From: an uncultured bacterium
GTDB lineage: Bacteria > Verrucomicrobiota > Lentisphaeria > Victivallales > UBA1829
NCBI GenBank assembly: GCA_900549415.1
Contig: URNX01000001.1
Coordinates: forward strand, 62,001-126,000
DNA: 64,000 nucleotides
Direction of reading: 5' to 3'
How positions within the stretch are numbered: position 1 is the stretch's first letter; every line of letters starts with the position of its first letter. Below, piece by piece: positions 34,159 to 42,646 of the stretch. Under the pieces are notes generated by a model that had not been told where the DNA came from, did not search any database, and worked only from the letters and a program-made list of their open reading frames with translations. Position numbers and translations under genes: made by a program.

Positions 34159-34186
34159 TTGTTTTTTGCGAAAATGGGGTTATAGT
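34159..34186 (+). promoter_or_regulatory. Promoter of the etf operon
   Basis: -35 TTGTTT (34159-34164), 16-base spacer, -10 TATAGT (34181-34186), 75 bp before etfB. The -10 and following AT are the same as at lptD. Confidence 0.5.
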
Positions 34187-34260
34187 ATCAAATTAGGAAT
34201 CTAGTTGAAAATAAAGAAGTTTGATTTTTTCAAACGGCAATTAACAAGAAGGAGTATCCC

Positions 34261-35127
34261 GTGAGCTACACAATCGTTGTGTTTGTGAAGCAGGTGCCGG
34301 ACACCCAAAACATTACCGGAGACGCGATGAAAGCGGACGGAACCGTCAACAGACAGGCTCTCCCCGCGATCTTCAACCCGGAAGACCTCAATGCTTTGGA
34401 ACTGGCGCTTCAGCTGAAAGACCGTTATCAGGCAAAAGTTACCGTTGCGACCATGGGTCCCCCGGCCGCCGCAGAAGTTCTGCGCGATGCGCTTTGCAGA
34501 GGAGCCGATAACGCGGTCCTTCTCACAGACCGTGCGTTCGCCGGTGCGGATACCCTCGCCACCAGCTATGCGCTCAGCAAATGCGCCGCTAAAATCGGCA
34601 AATTCGACCTCATTCTCTGCGGACGTCAGGCCATCGACGGCGACACCGCGCAGGTCGGTCCCCAGATTGCGGAAAAACTTCATCTCCCGCAGATTTCCTA
34701 TGTGGAAGAAGTCCTCGATCTCAATGAAAAGACCGTCAAAGCCCGCCGCGCCATCGAAGGCGGCTACGAGATTCTTGAGACCCCCACTCCCGCGCTCTTC
34801 ACCGTCATTGACGCCAACGAGCCGCGTCCGAAAAACGCAACCCGCATCATGAAGTACAAAAAGGCGAAAAGCAAACTCGATCTCGGCGCAGCCGCAACTG
34901 CGGAAGACATCGAAAAGCTCGCCGCAAAAGATCTTCTGATCCAGGCGTGGAGCGCGGCGGATGTCGAAGCCGCTCCGAACCGCATCGGCTTTGCCGGTTC
35001 CCCGACCAAAGTCAAACAGATTCAGAGCGTCGTTCTGACTGCCGGCGACTACAAAGCCGTCGAAGCCACCGACACCGGGGTCACGAACCTCATTCACGAA
35101 CTCATTGAAGACCATACATTAGGGTGA
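34261..35127 (+). CDS. etfB: Electron transfer flavoprotein beta subunit
   Basis: 288 residues, slightly longer than the usual 250-260. The fold starts with VVFVKQVPDT and contains LCGRQAIDGDTAQVGPQIAE, the ETF-beta signature involved in AMP/FAD binding. The start is GTG with AAGGAG 6 bases upstream. With EtfA it accepts electrons from the acyl-CoA dehydrogenase encoded two genes downstream. Whether this is a bifurcating ETF cannot be settled by eye. Confidence 0.94.
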   Translation: MSYTIVVFVKQVPDTQNITGDAMKADGTVNRQALPAIFNPEDLNALELALQLKDRYQAKVTVATMGPPAAAEVLRDALCRGADNAVLLTDRAFAGADTLATSYALSKCAAKIGKFDLILCGRQAIDGDTAQVGPQIAEKLHLPQISYVEEVLDLNEKTVKARRAIEGGYEILETPTPALFTVIDANEPRPKNATRIMKYKKAKSKLDLGAAATAEDIEKLAAKDLLIQAWSAADVEAAPNRIGFAGSPTKVKQIQSVVLTAGDYKAVEATDTGVTNLIHELIEDHTLG

Positions 35128-35132
35128 TTAAC

Positions 35133-36155
35133 ATGTCTGAACAAATTGGAAATGTCTGGGTTTTTATTGAGCAGGAAGGCGGAAAGATCGCGGACGTCAG
35201 TCTGGAACTCGTCAGCAAGGGCGCGGAACTCGCCGCCCAGCTCGGAGTCGACGTCGAAGGCGTCCTCCTCGGCTCCAATGTCGAACACTGCTGCAAAACC
35301 CTCTTCGAATACGGATGCAAAAAGGTCTTCCTCGCAGACGACCCGCGTCTCGAACCGTTCACGGTTCTCCCGTTCGCCAAGGTCATTATGGATCTCATCC
35401 GCGAACACAAACCGAACATCCTGCTCTTCGGCGCAACGATGAAGGGACGTGAACTCGCCCCGCGCATCTCCTCCGAAAAGCTCGCTGGACTCACCGCAGA
35501 CTGCACCGACCTCAGAATCGACGACTTCGATGACAAGGTCAACAAGAAGTTCTACAAGAACAAACTCATGCAGATCCGCCCCGCATTCGGCGGCAACATC
35601 ATCGCAACCATCGTCAACACCTGGGACGATCCGCAGATGGTCACCGTTCGCGAAGGCGTCATGAAAATGGCGGAACCCAAAGCCGGCGCCACCGGCGAAA
35701 TCGTCAAAGTCGACGTCGCCCTCACTCAGGCGGAAACCGTCGTCAAGGTCATTGAGCGCGTCCGCCAGGACAAGACCGTGAACCTCAAAGGCGCACAGAT
35801 CATCGTCGCCGGCGGCTACGGAGTCGGCTCCAAGGAAAACTTCAAGCTCATCCACGAACTTGCTCAGGTTCTCGGCGGCGAAGTCGGCGCATCCCGCGCG
35901 GCAGTCGACGCTGGATGGATTGACCACGACCACCAGATCGGTCAGACAGGCGTCACCGTCCGTCCGAAACTTTACATCGCCTGCGGCATCAGCGGCTCCG
36001 TCCAGCACTGCGCCGGCATGAGCGAAAGCAAAAAGATCATCGCGATCAACACCGATCCCGCCGCGCCGATCTTCTCGGTCGCGCACTACGGAATCGTCGG
36101 CGACCTCAACCAGGTCATCCCGATGATGATCAAAGCCTACAAAGCCAAAGCGTGA
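35133..36155 (+). CDS. etfA: Electron transfer flavoprotein alpha subunit
   Basis: 340 residues from the ATG at 35133; AGGG lies 8 bases upstream, while an in-frame GTG at 35124 overlaps the etfB stop. The N-terminal ETF domain contains FGATMKGRELAPRISS and the C-terminal FAD-binding domain has GYGVGSKENF, GASRAAVDAGW, GQTGVTVRPKLYIACGISG and INTDPAAPIF, all typical. It binds FAD and shuttles electrons with EtfB. Twelve bases separate it from the dehydrogenase gene. Confidence 0.95.
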   Translation: MSEQIGNVWVFIEQEGGKIADVSLELVSKGAELAAQLGVDVEGVLLGSNVEHCCKTLFEYGCKKVFLADDPRLEPFTVLPFAKVIMDLIREHKPNILLFGATMKGRELAPRISSEKLAGLTADCTDLRIDDFDDKVNKKFYKNKLMQIRPAFGGNIIATIVNTWDDPQMVTVREGVMKMAEPKAGATGEIVKVDVALTQAETVVKVIERVRQDKTVNLKGAQIIVAGGYGVGSKENFKLIHELAQVLGGEVGASRAAVDAGWIDHDHQIGQTGVTVRPKLYIACGISGSVQHCAGMSESKKIIAINTDPAAPIFSVAHYGIVGDLNQVIPMMIKAYKAKA

Positions 36156-36167
36156 GGAGAATAGAGA

Positions 36168-37859
36168 ATGTCCAACTTTTTTACCGATAATCCGGACCTG
36201 ATGTTCACGCTCAAGAATCTGGATATGGAAGAGATCGTCGCGCTTCGCGAAAACGATTACAAACAGGCGGAGCAGTTCGATTACGCCCCCGAGAACTACG
36301 AGGACGCAATGGACAACTACAAGCGCGTCATGACCGAAATCGGCGAGATCACCGGCGAGCGCATCGCTCCCCGTTCCCGCCAGGTCGATGAAGAAGGCCC
36401 GACCTTCAAGGACGGCGTGGTCAAGTACCATCCGCTGACCGACAAGAACCTGCAGGATCTCAAGGATGCGGGCGTCATGGGCGTCATGCTCCCCCGTCAG
36501 TACGGCGGACTCAACTTCCCGACCACCATCTACACAATGATGACGGAAATGGTCGCACGCGCCGACGCCTCCCTTCAGAACCTCATCGGTCTTCAGGACA
36601 TCGCGGAAACCATCTGCGAATTCGGTTCCGAAGAACAGCGTCAGAAATACCTCCCGCGTTTCGCTTCCGGCGAAGCAGACGGCTCCATGGACCTCACCGA
36701 GCCCGATTCCGGCTCCGACCTCCAGTCCGTCCGCCTCAAAGCCACCAAAGGCGAAGACGGCAAGTGGTATCTGAACGGCATGAAGCGCTTCATCACCAAC
36801 GGATGCTCCAAGATTCACCTCGTCCTCGCACGTTCCAAAGAGGGAACCGTCGACGGACGCGGTCTCTCCATGTTCATCTGCGAAGCCTGCCCGGAACTCA
36901 AGGTCCGCCGCATTGAGCACAAGCTCGGCATCCACGGCGTTCCGACAGCCGAACTGCAGTACAACAACGTCCCCGCGGAACTCTGCGGACAGGAACGCCG
37001 CGGTCTGACCAAGTACGTCATGAGCCTGATGAACGGTGCTCGCGTCGCCATCAGCGGACAGGCGCTCGGCATTGCGGAAGCCGCGTACCGCGAAGCGAAA
37101 AAATACGCTTCCGAACGCGTCCAGTTCAAGCAGAGCATCGACCAGTTCCCCGCGATCTACGACATGCTCGCCAAGATGAAAATCAAAGTCACCGCCGCCC
37201 GTGCTCTCCTCTACGAGACCACCCGCATGGTTGACCTCCGCTATGCTTACGTCGCACAGGATGAACGCAGCGAAAAGGCGAAGTTCTACTCCAAAGTCGC
37301 CGCCGTTCTCACCCCGATGTGCAAAGCGCTCGCAACGGAAATCGCAAACCAGGTCGCTTACGACAGCATCCAGATCCACGGCGGAACCGGCTACATGCAC
37401 GACTTCGATGTGGAACGCTACTATCGCGACGCCCGCATCACCAATATCTACGAAGGCACCACCCAGCTCCAGGTTGTCGCGGCAATCGGCGGCATCATGC
37501 AGCGCGTGCTTGACCCGATCATCTCCGAAATGCTCGAAATGTCCTGCGAAGGCTTCGACCCGGCTCTCCTCAAGAAAGTCGGCGTAATGTTCGCCAAGCA
37601 GAAAGAGGCGGTTCAGTTCGTCGCAGACAAAAAGGATTCCGCATACCACGACCTCCGCGCCAGAAATCTGGTCGAGAACGAAACCTTCGTCTTCGTCTCC
37701 CTCCTGATGCTGCGCGACGCCAAGAAGGATGCGAAACGTCTCCCGCTCGCAGAACGCTACATCCTCGACGCGGCACACGACTTTGAACGTAACTATCAGG
37801 TCATCATGAGCGGCGATCTCTCGACGATCGAGAAACACCGCAACGTCATTGACTACTGA
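36168..37859 (+). CDS. Acyl-CoA dehydrogenase
   Basis: 563 residues, longer than the 380-residue short-chain forms because of N- and C-terminal extensions, as in the long AcdA/FadE-like and DUF3390-type group. Core motifs: LTEPDSGSDLQSV and MKRFITNG in the middle beta-domain, SERVQFKQSI, and the C-terminal HGGTGYMHDFDVERYYRDARITNIYEGT split around the FAD-binding region. It oxidises an acyl-CoA at alpha-beta and reduces ETF. GAGGAGA lies 9 bases upstream. The presence of an acyl-CoA synthetase at 46.6-48.3 kb fits fatty-acid or aryl-acid use, but the substrate is unknown. Confidence 0.92.
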   Translation: MSNFFTDNPDLMFTLKNLDMEEIVALRENDYKQAEQFDYAPENYEDAMDNYKRVMTEIGEITGERIAPRSRQVDEEGPTFKDGVVKYHPLTDKNLQDLKDAGVMGVMLPRQYGGLNFPTTIYTMMTEMVARADASLQNLIGLQDIAETICEFGSEEQRQKYLPRFASGEADGSMDLTEPDSGSDLQSVRLKATKGEDGKWYLNGMKRFITNGCSKIHLVLARSKEGTVDGRGLSMFICEACPELKVRRIEHKLGIHGVPTAELQYNNVPAELCGQERRGLTKYVMSLMNGARVAISGQALGIAEAAYREAKKYASERVQFKQSIDQFPAIYDMLAKMKIKVTAARALLYETTRMVDLRYAYVAQDERSEKAKFYSKVAAVLTPMCKALATEIANQVAYDSIQIHGGTGYMHDFDVERYYRDARITNIYEGTTQLQVVAAIGGIMQRVLDPIISEMLEMSCEGFDPALLKKVGVMFAKQKEAVQFVADKKDSAYHDLRARNLVENETFVFVSLLMLRDAKKDAKRLPLAERYILDAAHDFERNYQVIMSGDLSTIEKHRNVIDY

Positions 37860-37877
37860 TAAGGAGAAACGGATACC

Positions 37878-38174
37878 ATGAACAACGAATATCTGGAACG
37901 GGCAAAAAAAGTTGTCCCGGATGCAAAAACACTCATCCTCCTCGCTTCCAGAAGAGCCACGGAACTCGCCTACGGAATGCGCCCGATGGTGCGCTGCAAG
38001 GACGAGAACCACCTCGATGTGGCTCTCCTCGAAATCGCCGAAGGAAAACTCGCCGCGAACTTCGATGCGAAGTCCGATGATTTCATGCAGGAAATCATCG
38101 CTGCAAAAGAAGCCGCAAGACGCGAAAACGGCGAAATCAGAATGAGACACAATCATCCGGCAAACGAGGAGTGA
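37878..38174 (+). CDS. rpoZ: RNA polymerase omega subunit
   Basis: 98 residues. The region about 15-60 matches omega: TLILLASRRATELAYGM, then DVALLEIAEGK, equivalent to LVLLAAHRARQL and ALREIAEGK in other bacteria. The C-terminus is charged and of no known function. Omega helps fold and keep the beta-prime subunit. It is 18 bp behind the acyl-CoA dehydrogenase, not in the common gmk-rpoZ-spoT context, and is followed by a terminator. Confidence 0.85.
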   Translation: MNNEYLERAKKVVPDAKTLILLASRRATELAYGMRPMVRCKDENHLDVALLEIAEGKLAANFDAKSDDFMQEIIAAKEAARRENGEIRMRHNHPANEE

Positions 38175-38198
38175 TCCTCCCCGTCCGGAAGAGAATCT

Positions 38199-38231
38199 GC
38201 GCGCCGTCCACTGCGACGGCGCGTCTTTTTT
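38199..38231 (+). terminator. Rho-independent terminator of the etf-rpoZ operon
   Basis: GCGCCGTC (38201-38208) pairs with GACGGCGC (38215-38222), followed by GTC and six T. It isolates purE, whose start is 17 bp on. Confidence 0.85.
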
Positions 38232-38247
38232 AGAAAGGAACATTTCC

Positions 38248-38754
38248 ATGCCCGAAATCGCCATCATCATGGGCAGCAAAAGCGATCTGCTCTCGCTCAA
38301 AGGCGCATTCGATACGCTCAACAGCTTCAATGTTGAATTCACCGCACGCGTCATGTCCGCGCACCGCACCCCGGACGCCGCCGCCGATTTCGCTAAAACC
38401 GCGGAAGCGAACGGAATCAAGGTCATCATCTGCGCCGCCGGAATGGCCGCGCACCTCGCCGGAGTGATCGCGGCGCACACCACCCTCCCCGTCATCGGCA
38501 TCCCGATGGCCTGTGAACCGTTCAACGGATTCGACGCGCTTCTCGCAATGGTTCAGATGCCCCCGGGAATTCCCGTGGCAACCGTCACTGCCGGAAAAGC
38601 CGGAGCAAAAAATGCGGCTCTGCTCGCAATTTCCATGCTCGCGCTCTCCAATCCGGAACTCGCGGCAAAACTCAAAGCCTTCCGCGCCGAACAGAGCCGC
38701 AAGGTTGAAGAAGCCGACGCGGCCATCCAGGCGGAACTTGCAAAACTCAAATAA
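38248..38754 (+). CDS. purE: N5-carboxyaminoimidazole ribonucleotide mutase
   Basis: 168 residues, class I PurE. Motifs: GSKSDL near the start, SAHRTPD (catalytic His), AGMAAHLAGVIAAHTTLPVIG and PMACEPFNGFDALLAMVQMPPGIPVATV. It converts N5-CAIR to CAIR in purine synthesis, usually with PurK, which is not in the window. AAAGGA precedes the ATG. A terminator lies just upstream, so transcription probably starts within or near that gap or leaks through. Confidence 0.95.
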   Translation: MPEIAIIMGSKSDLLSLKGAFDTLNSFNVEFTARVMSAHRTPDAAADFAKTAEANGIKVIICAAGMAAHLAGVIAAHTTLPVIGIPMACEPFNGFDALLAMVQMPPGIPVATVTAGKAGAKNAALLAISMLALSNPELAAKLKAFRAEQSRKVEEADAAIQAELAKLK

Positions 38755-38764
38755 CTCATTGAAT

Positions 38765-39586
38765 ATGAAACACTTCTCCGTTTTCCTCGCACTCAGTCTG
38801 CTCCTTTCTCTCTCCGGAGAGGAGGCTGCAAACGCACCGGGGAAAACGGAAAAATTTCAGTTCCAACCGGCGTTTCAGCAGGAGTTCAACACGCTCTTTG
38901 AAACGCTGAAACAGCGCGTTCCGGAATTCACGGATTCTCTGAACCGGACGGATGCGGAGCGCGCGCTTGCCGGCGCCATGCATGCCCTGCGCCGAGGAAT
39001 CGAACCGGCGGAAAAGCCGGAACCCGTTCCGCCGCAAGAAAAAACCGCACAGGAATTCTCCGTATCCGGACGGCAGAACGAACCCCACTGTCTGCAAATC
39101 AACACCCTCAGCGCCAAAGCGTTCCGCGAACTGCTCCGTATTTACCGCGACGCGGCGAACGGAAGCGGTCTCATCCTCGACCTCCGCAACTGCAGCGGGG
39201 GAATCTGGGATGACAATGTGTTTGAAAAACTGCTTGCGGAACCGCCGGTCCACACAGCAATTCTTTTAAGTTCAAAGACTTGCGGAGCGCCTGAAATTCT
39301 TGCAGCAAAGCTGATGGCCGCGCACCGCGGAATCGGAATCGGGGAACCGACGGCGGGACGCCCCTATCCGCGTGAACTGGTGAATGTCGGCTCCCGCGGC
39401 TGGCTCATGCCCCGTCCGCCGAAAGGTGCCGCCGATGTACCATACGAAAAAATCATTCCGCAAATCAGGATAGAAAACCAGTCGAAAACACCGGAACATT
39501 CCCCGGAAACGGATCCAGCTCTGCGGCGCGCGGCGGATCTGCTGATAAGTTTAAATCTTTTAGATCAAAAAGGGTTGAAAAAATAA
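38765..39586 (+). CDS. Exported S41 peptidase-like protein with missing catalytic residues
   Basis: 273 residues with a signal peptide (MKHFSVFLALSLLLSLSG). Residues about 130-235 resemble the S41 (tail-specific protease) core: GLILDLRNCSGG, then a TCGAPEIL segment where active enzymes have TASAAEI, and GEPTAGR where they have the GxxTxGK lysine. Thus the nucleophile Ser is Gly174 and the Lys is Arg199, so proteolysis is not expected. No PDZ domain. It starts 10 bp after purE with a weak ribosome binding site. Possibly a peptide-binding or regulatory partner of the active Prc at 24-26 kb. Confidence 0.68.
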   Translation: MKHFSVFLALSLLLSLSGEEAANAPGKTEKFQFQPAFQQEFNTLFETLKQRVPEFTDSLNRTDAERALAGAMHALRRGIEPAEKPEPVPPQEKTAQEFSVSGRQNEPHCLQINTLSAKAFRELLRIYRDAANGSGLILDLRNCSGGIWDDNVFEKLLAEPPVHTAILLSSKTCGAPEILAAKLMAAHRGIGIGEPTAGRPYPRELVNVGSRGWLMPRPPKGAADVPYEKIIPQIRIENQSKTPEHSPETDPALRRAADLLISLNLLDQKGLKK

Positions 39587-39588
39587 AT

Positions 39589-39933
39589 ATGCCTGTTATA
39601 GTTACTACCGGACTTCTGCTGGTCTGCTCCAATCTGTTCATGACGTTCGCCTGGTACGGGCATTTGAAGGACATGTCCTCCAAGCCCTGGTACATCGCGG
39701 CGCTCGTGAGCTGGGGAATTGCGCTGTTCGAATATCTGATCCAGGTTCCCGCGAACCGGATGGGATATGCGGGCGGGCTGACACTCGCGCAACTCAAGAT
39801 CATGCAGGAGGTGATTACGCTCTCGGTCTTTGTGCCCTTCTCCATTCTCTACATGAAGGAGGGTTTCAAGCTCGATTACGTCTGGGCGGCACTCTGCCTG
39901 ACCGGAGCAGTTTATTTCATGTTCAGACACTAA
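39589..39933 (+). CDS. DMT-superfamily membrane protein, DUF486
   Basis: 114 residues with four hydrophobic helices, the length and pattern of DUF486 proteins, including FAWYGHLK in the first loop and YLIQVPANRMGY before helix 3. DUF486 proteins resemble half of a drug/metabolite transporter and probably dimerise; function unknown. The ATG follows the previous stop by two bases. Confidence 0.85.
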   Translation: MPVIVTTGLLLVCSNLFMTFAWYGHLKDMSSKPWYIAALVSWGIALFEYLIQVPANRMGYAGGLTLAQLKIMQEVITLSVFVPFSILYMKEGFKLDYVWAALCLTGAVYFMFRH

Positions 39934-39945
39934 ACGGAGGTGACT

Positions 39946-40542
39946 ATGATTCAGGAAACAGTGCACAGCATCGGAACTTTTCTTGCGGGAGACATCGCCA
40001 TGACCCTTTACTGGTGTGCGGCGATCGGCGGAACAATCTTCTTCCTCATCTCGCTCATTTTCTCCTCGTTTGAAATCAGCGGAGTCGATTCACCCGATAC
40101 CGCGCCGGACGGCACGTTTGACACGCTCGAACATGTCGACACCGGATTCACCGACTTTCAGTTCATCAGCATCAAATCCATTTTCGCATTTGTCACAATG
40201 TTCGGCTGGGTCGGCGTCGTCTGGGGACACCACGGATGGATCGGTTTTCTCGCCGCGCTCCTCATCGGGCTCTTCGCCATGTTCCTTACCGCCCTCGCGG
40301 TCTGGCTCATGCTGAAACTCCAGCACTCCGGAAACATCTCCGCTCAGGATATGGCGGGACTCAACGGAACCGTCTACATGAACATTCCCGCCGGACGCTC
40401 CGCCAGCGGAAAAGTGACCGTCGCCGTGCGCGGAGAGACACGCGAAGTCACGGCCGTCGCCGATGAAGAACTGCCGACCGGAACGCTGGTGCGTCTCGTC
40501 AAGCCGCTCGATCCTTCCAGGTTTCTCGTGGAAAGAGTGTAA
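39946..40542 (+). CDS. NfeD-like membrane protein with C-terminal OB-fold domain
   Basis: 198 residues from the ATG at 39946, with GGAGG 5 bases upstream. Three or more hydrophobic segments (about 10-45 and 80-125) are split by an acidic soluble loop of some 35 residues. The C-terminal 65 residues form an OB-like beta domain (GLNGTVYMNIPAGRSASGKVTV ... LPTGTLVRLVKP shown in part) as in NfeD/YqiJ proteins, which partner with flotillin/stomatin scaffolds. No SPFH gene is visible here, so its partner is elsewhere. Confidence 0.7.
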   Translation: MIQETVHSIGTFLAGDIAMTLYWCAAIGGTIFFLISLIFSSFEISGVDSPDTAPDGTFDTLEHVDTGFTDFQFISIKSIFAFVTMFGWVGVVWGHHGWIGFLAALLIGLFAMFLTALAVWLMLKLQHSGNISAQDMAGLNGTVYMNIPAGRSASGKVTVAVRGETREVTAVADEELPTGTLVRLVKPLDPSRFLVERV

Positions 40543-40547
40543 CGGTC

Positions 40548-41429
40548 ATGGATGAGGAAAAGCTCGTTGCAGATCTGAAAACCGTTTTCCCGCAACGCCC
40601 CGAGGTTGCGGAAGGACCGGGCGATGACTGTGCCGTCATTCATCTTCCGGATTCGGAACTCCTGCTTCTGGCCGCGGTCGATCAAGTCATCGAATCCGTC
40701 CATTTTCTGCCCGGAGAACCGCCGGAACGCATTGCGGCGAAACTGGTGAAACGGAACGTCAGCGACATTGCCGCAATGGGCGGCTCCCCCGCTTACGCCA
40801 TGTTGACTGCAGCCATGAATCCCCTCTCTCCGGAATTTCTTGCGGAGTTTCACCGCGGAGTGCAGAAAGCATGCGAAAAATATGGAATGTGCGTGGTCGG
40901 CGGCGACATCTCTTCGCTCCCCTCGCCCGGCGCAGTTTTCACTCTTTCCATTTTCGGTTATTCCGCCCCGGGAACCGTCAAGCTCCGGCGCACGGCGCGC
41001 CCGGGCGACCTGCTCTGCGGAACCGGATGTTACGGTCGTTCCTTCGAAACGGAGCATCATCTGGATTTCGAACCGCGTCTGCGCGAGGGTCAGTTCCTCG
41101 GGCAGTGCAAAGCAGTTCATGCGATGATGGACGTCAGCGACGGGCTGCTCAAAGACGCCCGGAGGATGGCGCTCGACTCCGGTCTTGCGCTGGAATTCGA
41201 CTGCGCTTCCATTCCGCTCCGCGATGGGGCGACAACGGAAGATGCTCTTTGCGACGGTGAAGATTACGAACTGATCTGCGCCGTTGCTCCGGATGCAGCG
41301 GAAACTCTTCGCAGCGCCTTTCCGCATCTGACGCCAATGGGTAAATTCACGCGGGGGATTCCCGGAAATATTTCCGGACTCCCGGTTTTGACAAAGAAAG
41401 GATTCGATCACTTCCATGAAACAGTTTGA
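40548..41429 (+). CDS. thiL: Thiamine-monophosphate kinase
   Basis: 293 residues, slightly short for ThiL. ATP/metal motifs of the PurM/ThiL fold are present: GPGDDCAVI, KLVKRNVSDIAAMGG, VVGGDISS, MMDVSDGLLKDARRMA and DGEDYELI. It phosphorylates thiamine phosphate to the pyrophosphate. The gene is 5 bp after the NfeD-like gene and its end overlaps tsaE by 14 bp, part of a compact plus-strand operon. Confidence 0.9.
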   Translation: MDEEKLVADLKTVFPQRPEVAEGPGDDCAVIHLPDSELLLLAAVDQVIESVHFLPGEPPERIAAKLVKRNVSDIAAMGGSPAYAMLTAAMNPLSPEFLAEFHRGVQKACEKYGMCVVGGDISSLPSPGAVFTLSIFGYSAPGTVKLRRTARPGDLLCGTGCYGRSFETEHHLDFEPRLREGQFLGQCKAVHAMMDVSDGLLKDARRMALDSGLALEFDCASIPLRDGATTEDALCDGEDYELICAVAPDAAETLRSAFPHLTPMGKFTRGIPGNISGLPVLTKKGFDHFHETV

Positions 41430-41841
41430 CACCCACTCCCCCGAGGAAACCGAGGCGCTCGCGGCGCGGATCGCGTCTGAAACCAAGCCCGGAACCATCA
41501 TTCTCCTGCGCGGAAATCTCGGTGCGGGCAAAACGGCATTCACCCGCGGATTCGCTCGCGGACTCGGCATCATCGACCCCGTCTCCAGCCCGACTTTCAC
41601 CATCGTTCAGGAATATCCTTACGGCGACGGCAAAATGCTTTACCACATGGACCTCTACCGCATCAACAATTCGGACGCCGCACTAGCTTTCGGAATCGAC
41701 GATTTCCTGTTTGCCCCGAACGCAATCTCTCTCATCGAATGGCCCGAACGCGCGGAGGATCTCTATCCGCCGGACGCGATCAATATCGAAATTGCGCACA
41801 CCGATGACGAGCACCACCGCATCATCATCATCCGGGACTGA
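41416..41841 (+). CDS. tsaE: tRNA threonylcarbamoyladenosine biosynthesis ATPase TsaE
   Basis: 141 residues. Walker A GNLGAGKTAFTRG, switch-like SSPTFTIVQEY, HMDLYRI and IEWPER are the TsaE hallmarks. It helps TsaB-TsaD make t6A37 on ANN-decoding tRNAs. The start overlaps thiL and the stop is followed within two bases by the truA start. Confidence 0.95.
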   Translation: MKQFDTHSPEETEALAARIASETKPGTIILLRGNLGAGKTAFTRGFARGLGIIDPVSSPTFTIVQEYPYGDGKMLYHMDLYRINNSDAALAFGIDDFLFAPNAISLIEWPERAEDLYPPDAINIEIAHTDDEHHRIIIIRD

Positions 41842-41842
41842 A

Positions 41843-42646
41843 ATGGAAGAACAGCTCACTTTCAAAATGGAAATCGCCTTCGACGGCACCAACTACCACG
41901 GCTGGCAGACTCAGCCGAACGGACTCGCCGTCCAGCAGGCGATCGAAGAGCGGCTCGGACGGCTTTTCGGCAACATTCCAATCCGCATTCAGGGCAGCAG
42001 CCGCACCGATTCCGGCGTCCACGCGCTCGGCATGGTCGCCTCTTTCCGCGCGCCGGAACGCCGCAACATTCCCGACTGGAAAATCCTGAAGGCGATGAAC
42101 CGCCTGCTTCCCGACGATATCCGCATCCGTTCCGTGGAAGTCGTTCCGCCCGAATTCAATGCGCGCTTTGCAGCAAAAGGCAAATCGTATGTCTATGTCA
42201 TCAACAGCGGCGAAGTCAATCCGTTTACATCCCGCTGGAGCTGGCGGCTCTTCGATTTCCAGAACATCGCCGCCGTCCAGACCGCGCTCGACTATCTCCG
42301 CGGCACACACGACTTCACCAGCTTCGCCGTCGAATCGAAAAAATATGACGACCCGGTTCGCTCAATCATCCGCGCCGAAATCTATGAATGCGGCTCGTTG
42401 AAATGCATTCATTTCATCGGCGACGGCTTCCTTTACAAAATGGTACGCAGCATGGTCGGCGTGCTTGCGGAAATCGGACGCAACCGTCTGCCGCCCGAAA
42501 TTATTCCGGAAATGCTGGAAATGCGCAACCGCTCCAGCGCACGCGACACCGCCCCCGCCGCGGGTCTCTTCCTCATGAAGGTATTCTATGAACACAACGG
42601 CTGGGACAACTATGAAATGCGCTCCGTTCCCTGGGAGCTTTACTGA
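41843..42646 (+). CDS. truA: tRNA pseudouridine(38-40) synthase
   Basis: 267 residues from the ATG at 41843. TruA motifs: FDGTNYHGWQTQPNG, the catalytic Asp in GSSRTDSGVHALG, FNARFAAKGKSYVYVI and GDGFLYKMVRSMVG. It isomerises uridines 38-40 in the anticodon arm. Together with tsaE it puts two tRNA-modification genes in one operon. Its stop shares one base with the uvrA-like start. Confidence 0.95.
   Translation: MEEQLTFKMEIAFDGTNYHGWQTQPNGLAVQQAIEERLGRLFGNIPIRIQGSSRTDSGVHALGMVASFRAPERRNIPDWKILKAMNRLLPDDIRIRSVEVVPPEFNARFAAKGKSYVYVINSGEVNPFTSRWSWRLFDFQNIAAVQTALDYLRGTHDFTSFAVESKKYDDPVRSIIRAEIYECGSLKCIHFIGDGFLYKMVRSMVGVLAEIGRNRLPPEIIPEMLEMRNRSSARDTAPAAGLFLMKVFYEHNGWDNYEMRSVPWELY

Noticed and set aside
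35094..38525. A 1143-codon open frame on the minus strand across etfA, the dehydrogenase, rpoZ and purE
   Set aside because: It is antisense to four clear genes, its translation is low-complexity (long D/E/V/F-rich runs) and matches no family; it results from high third-position GC.
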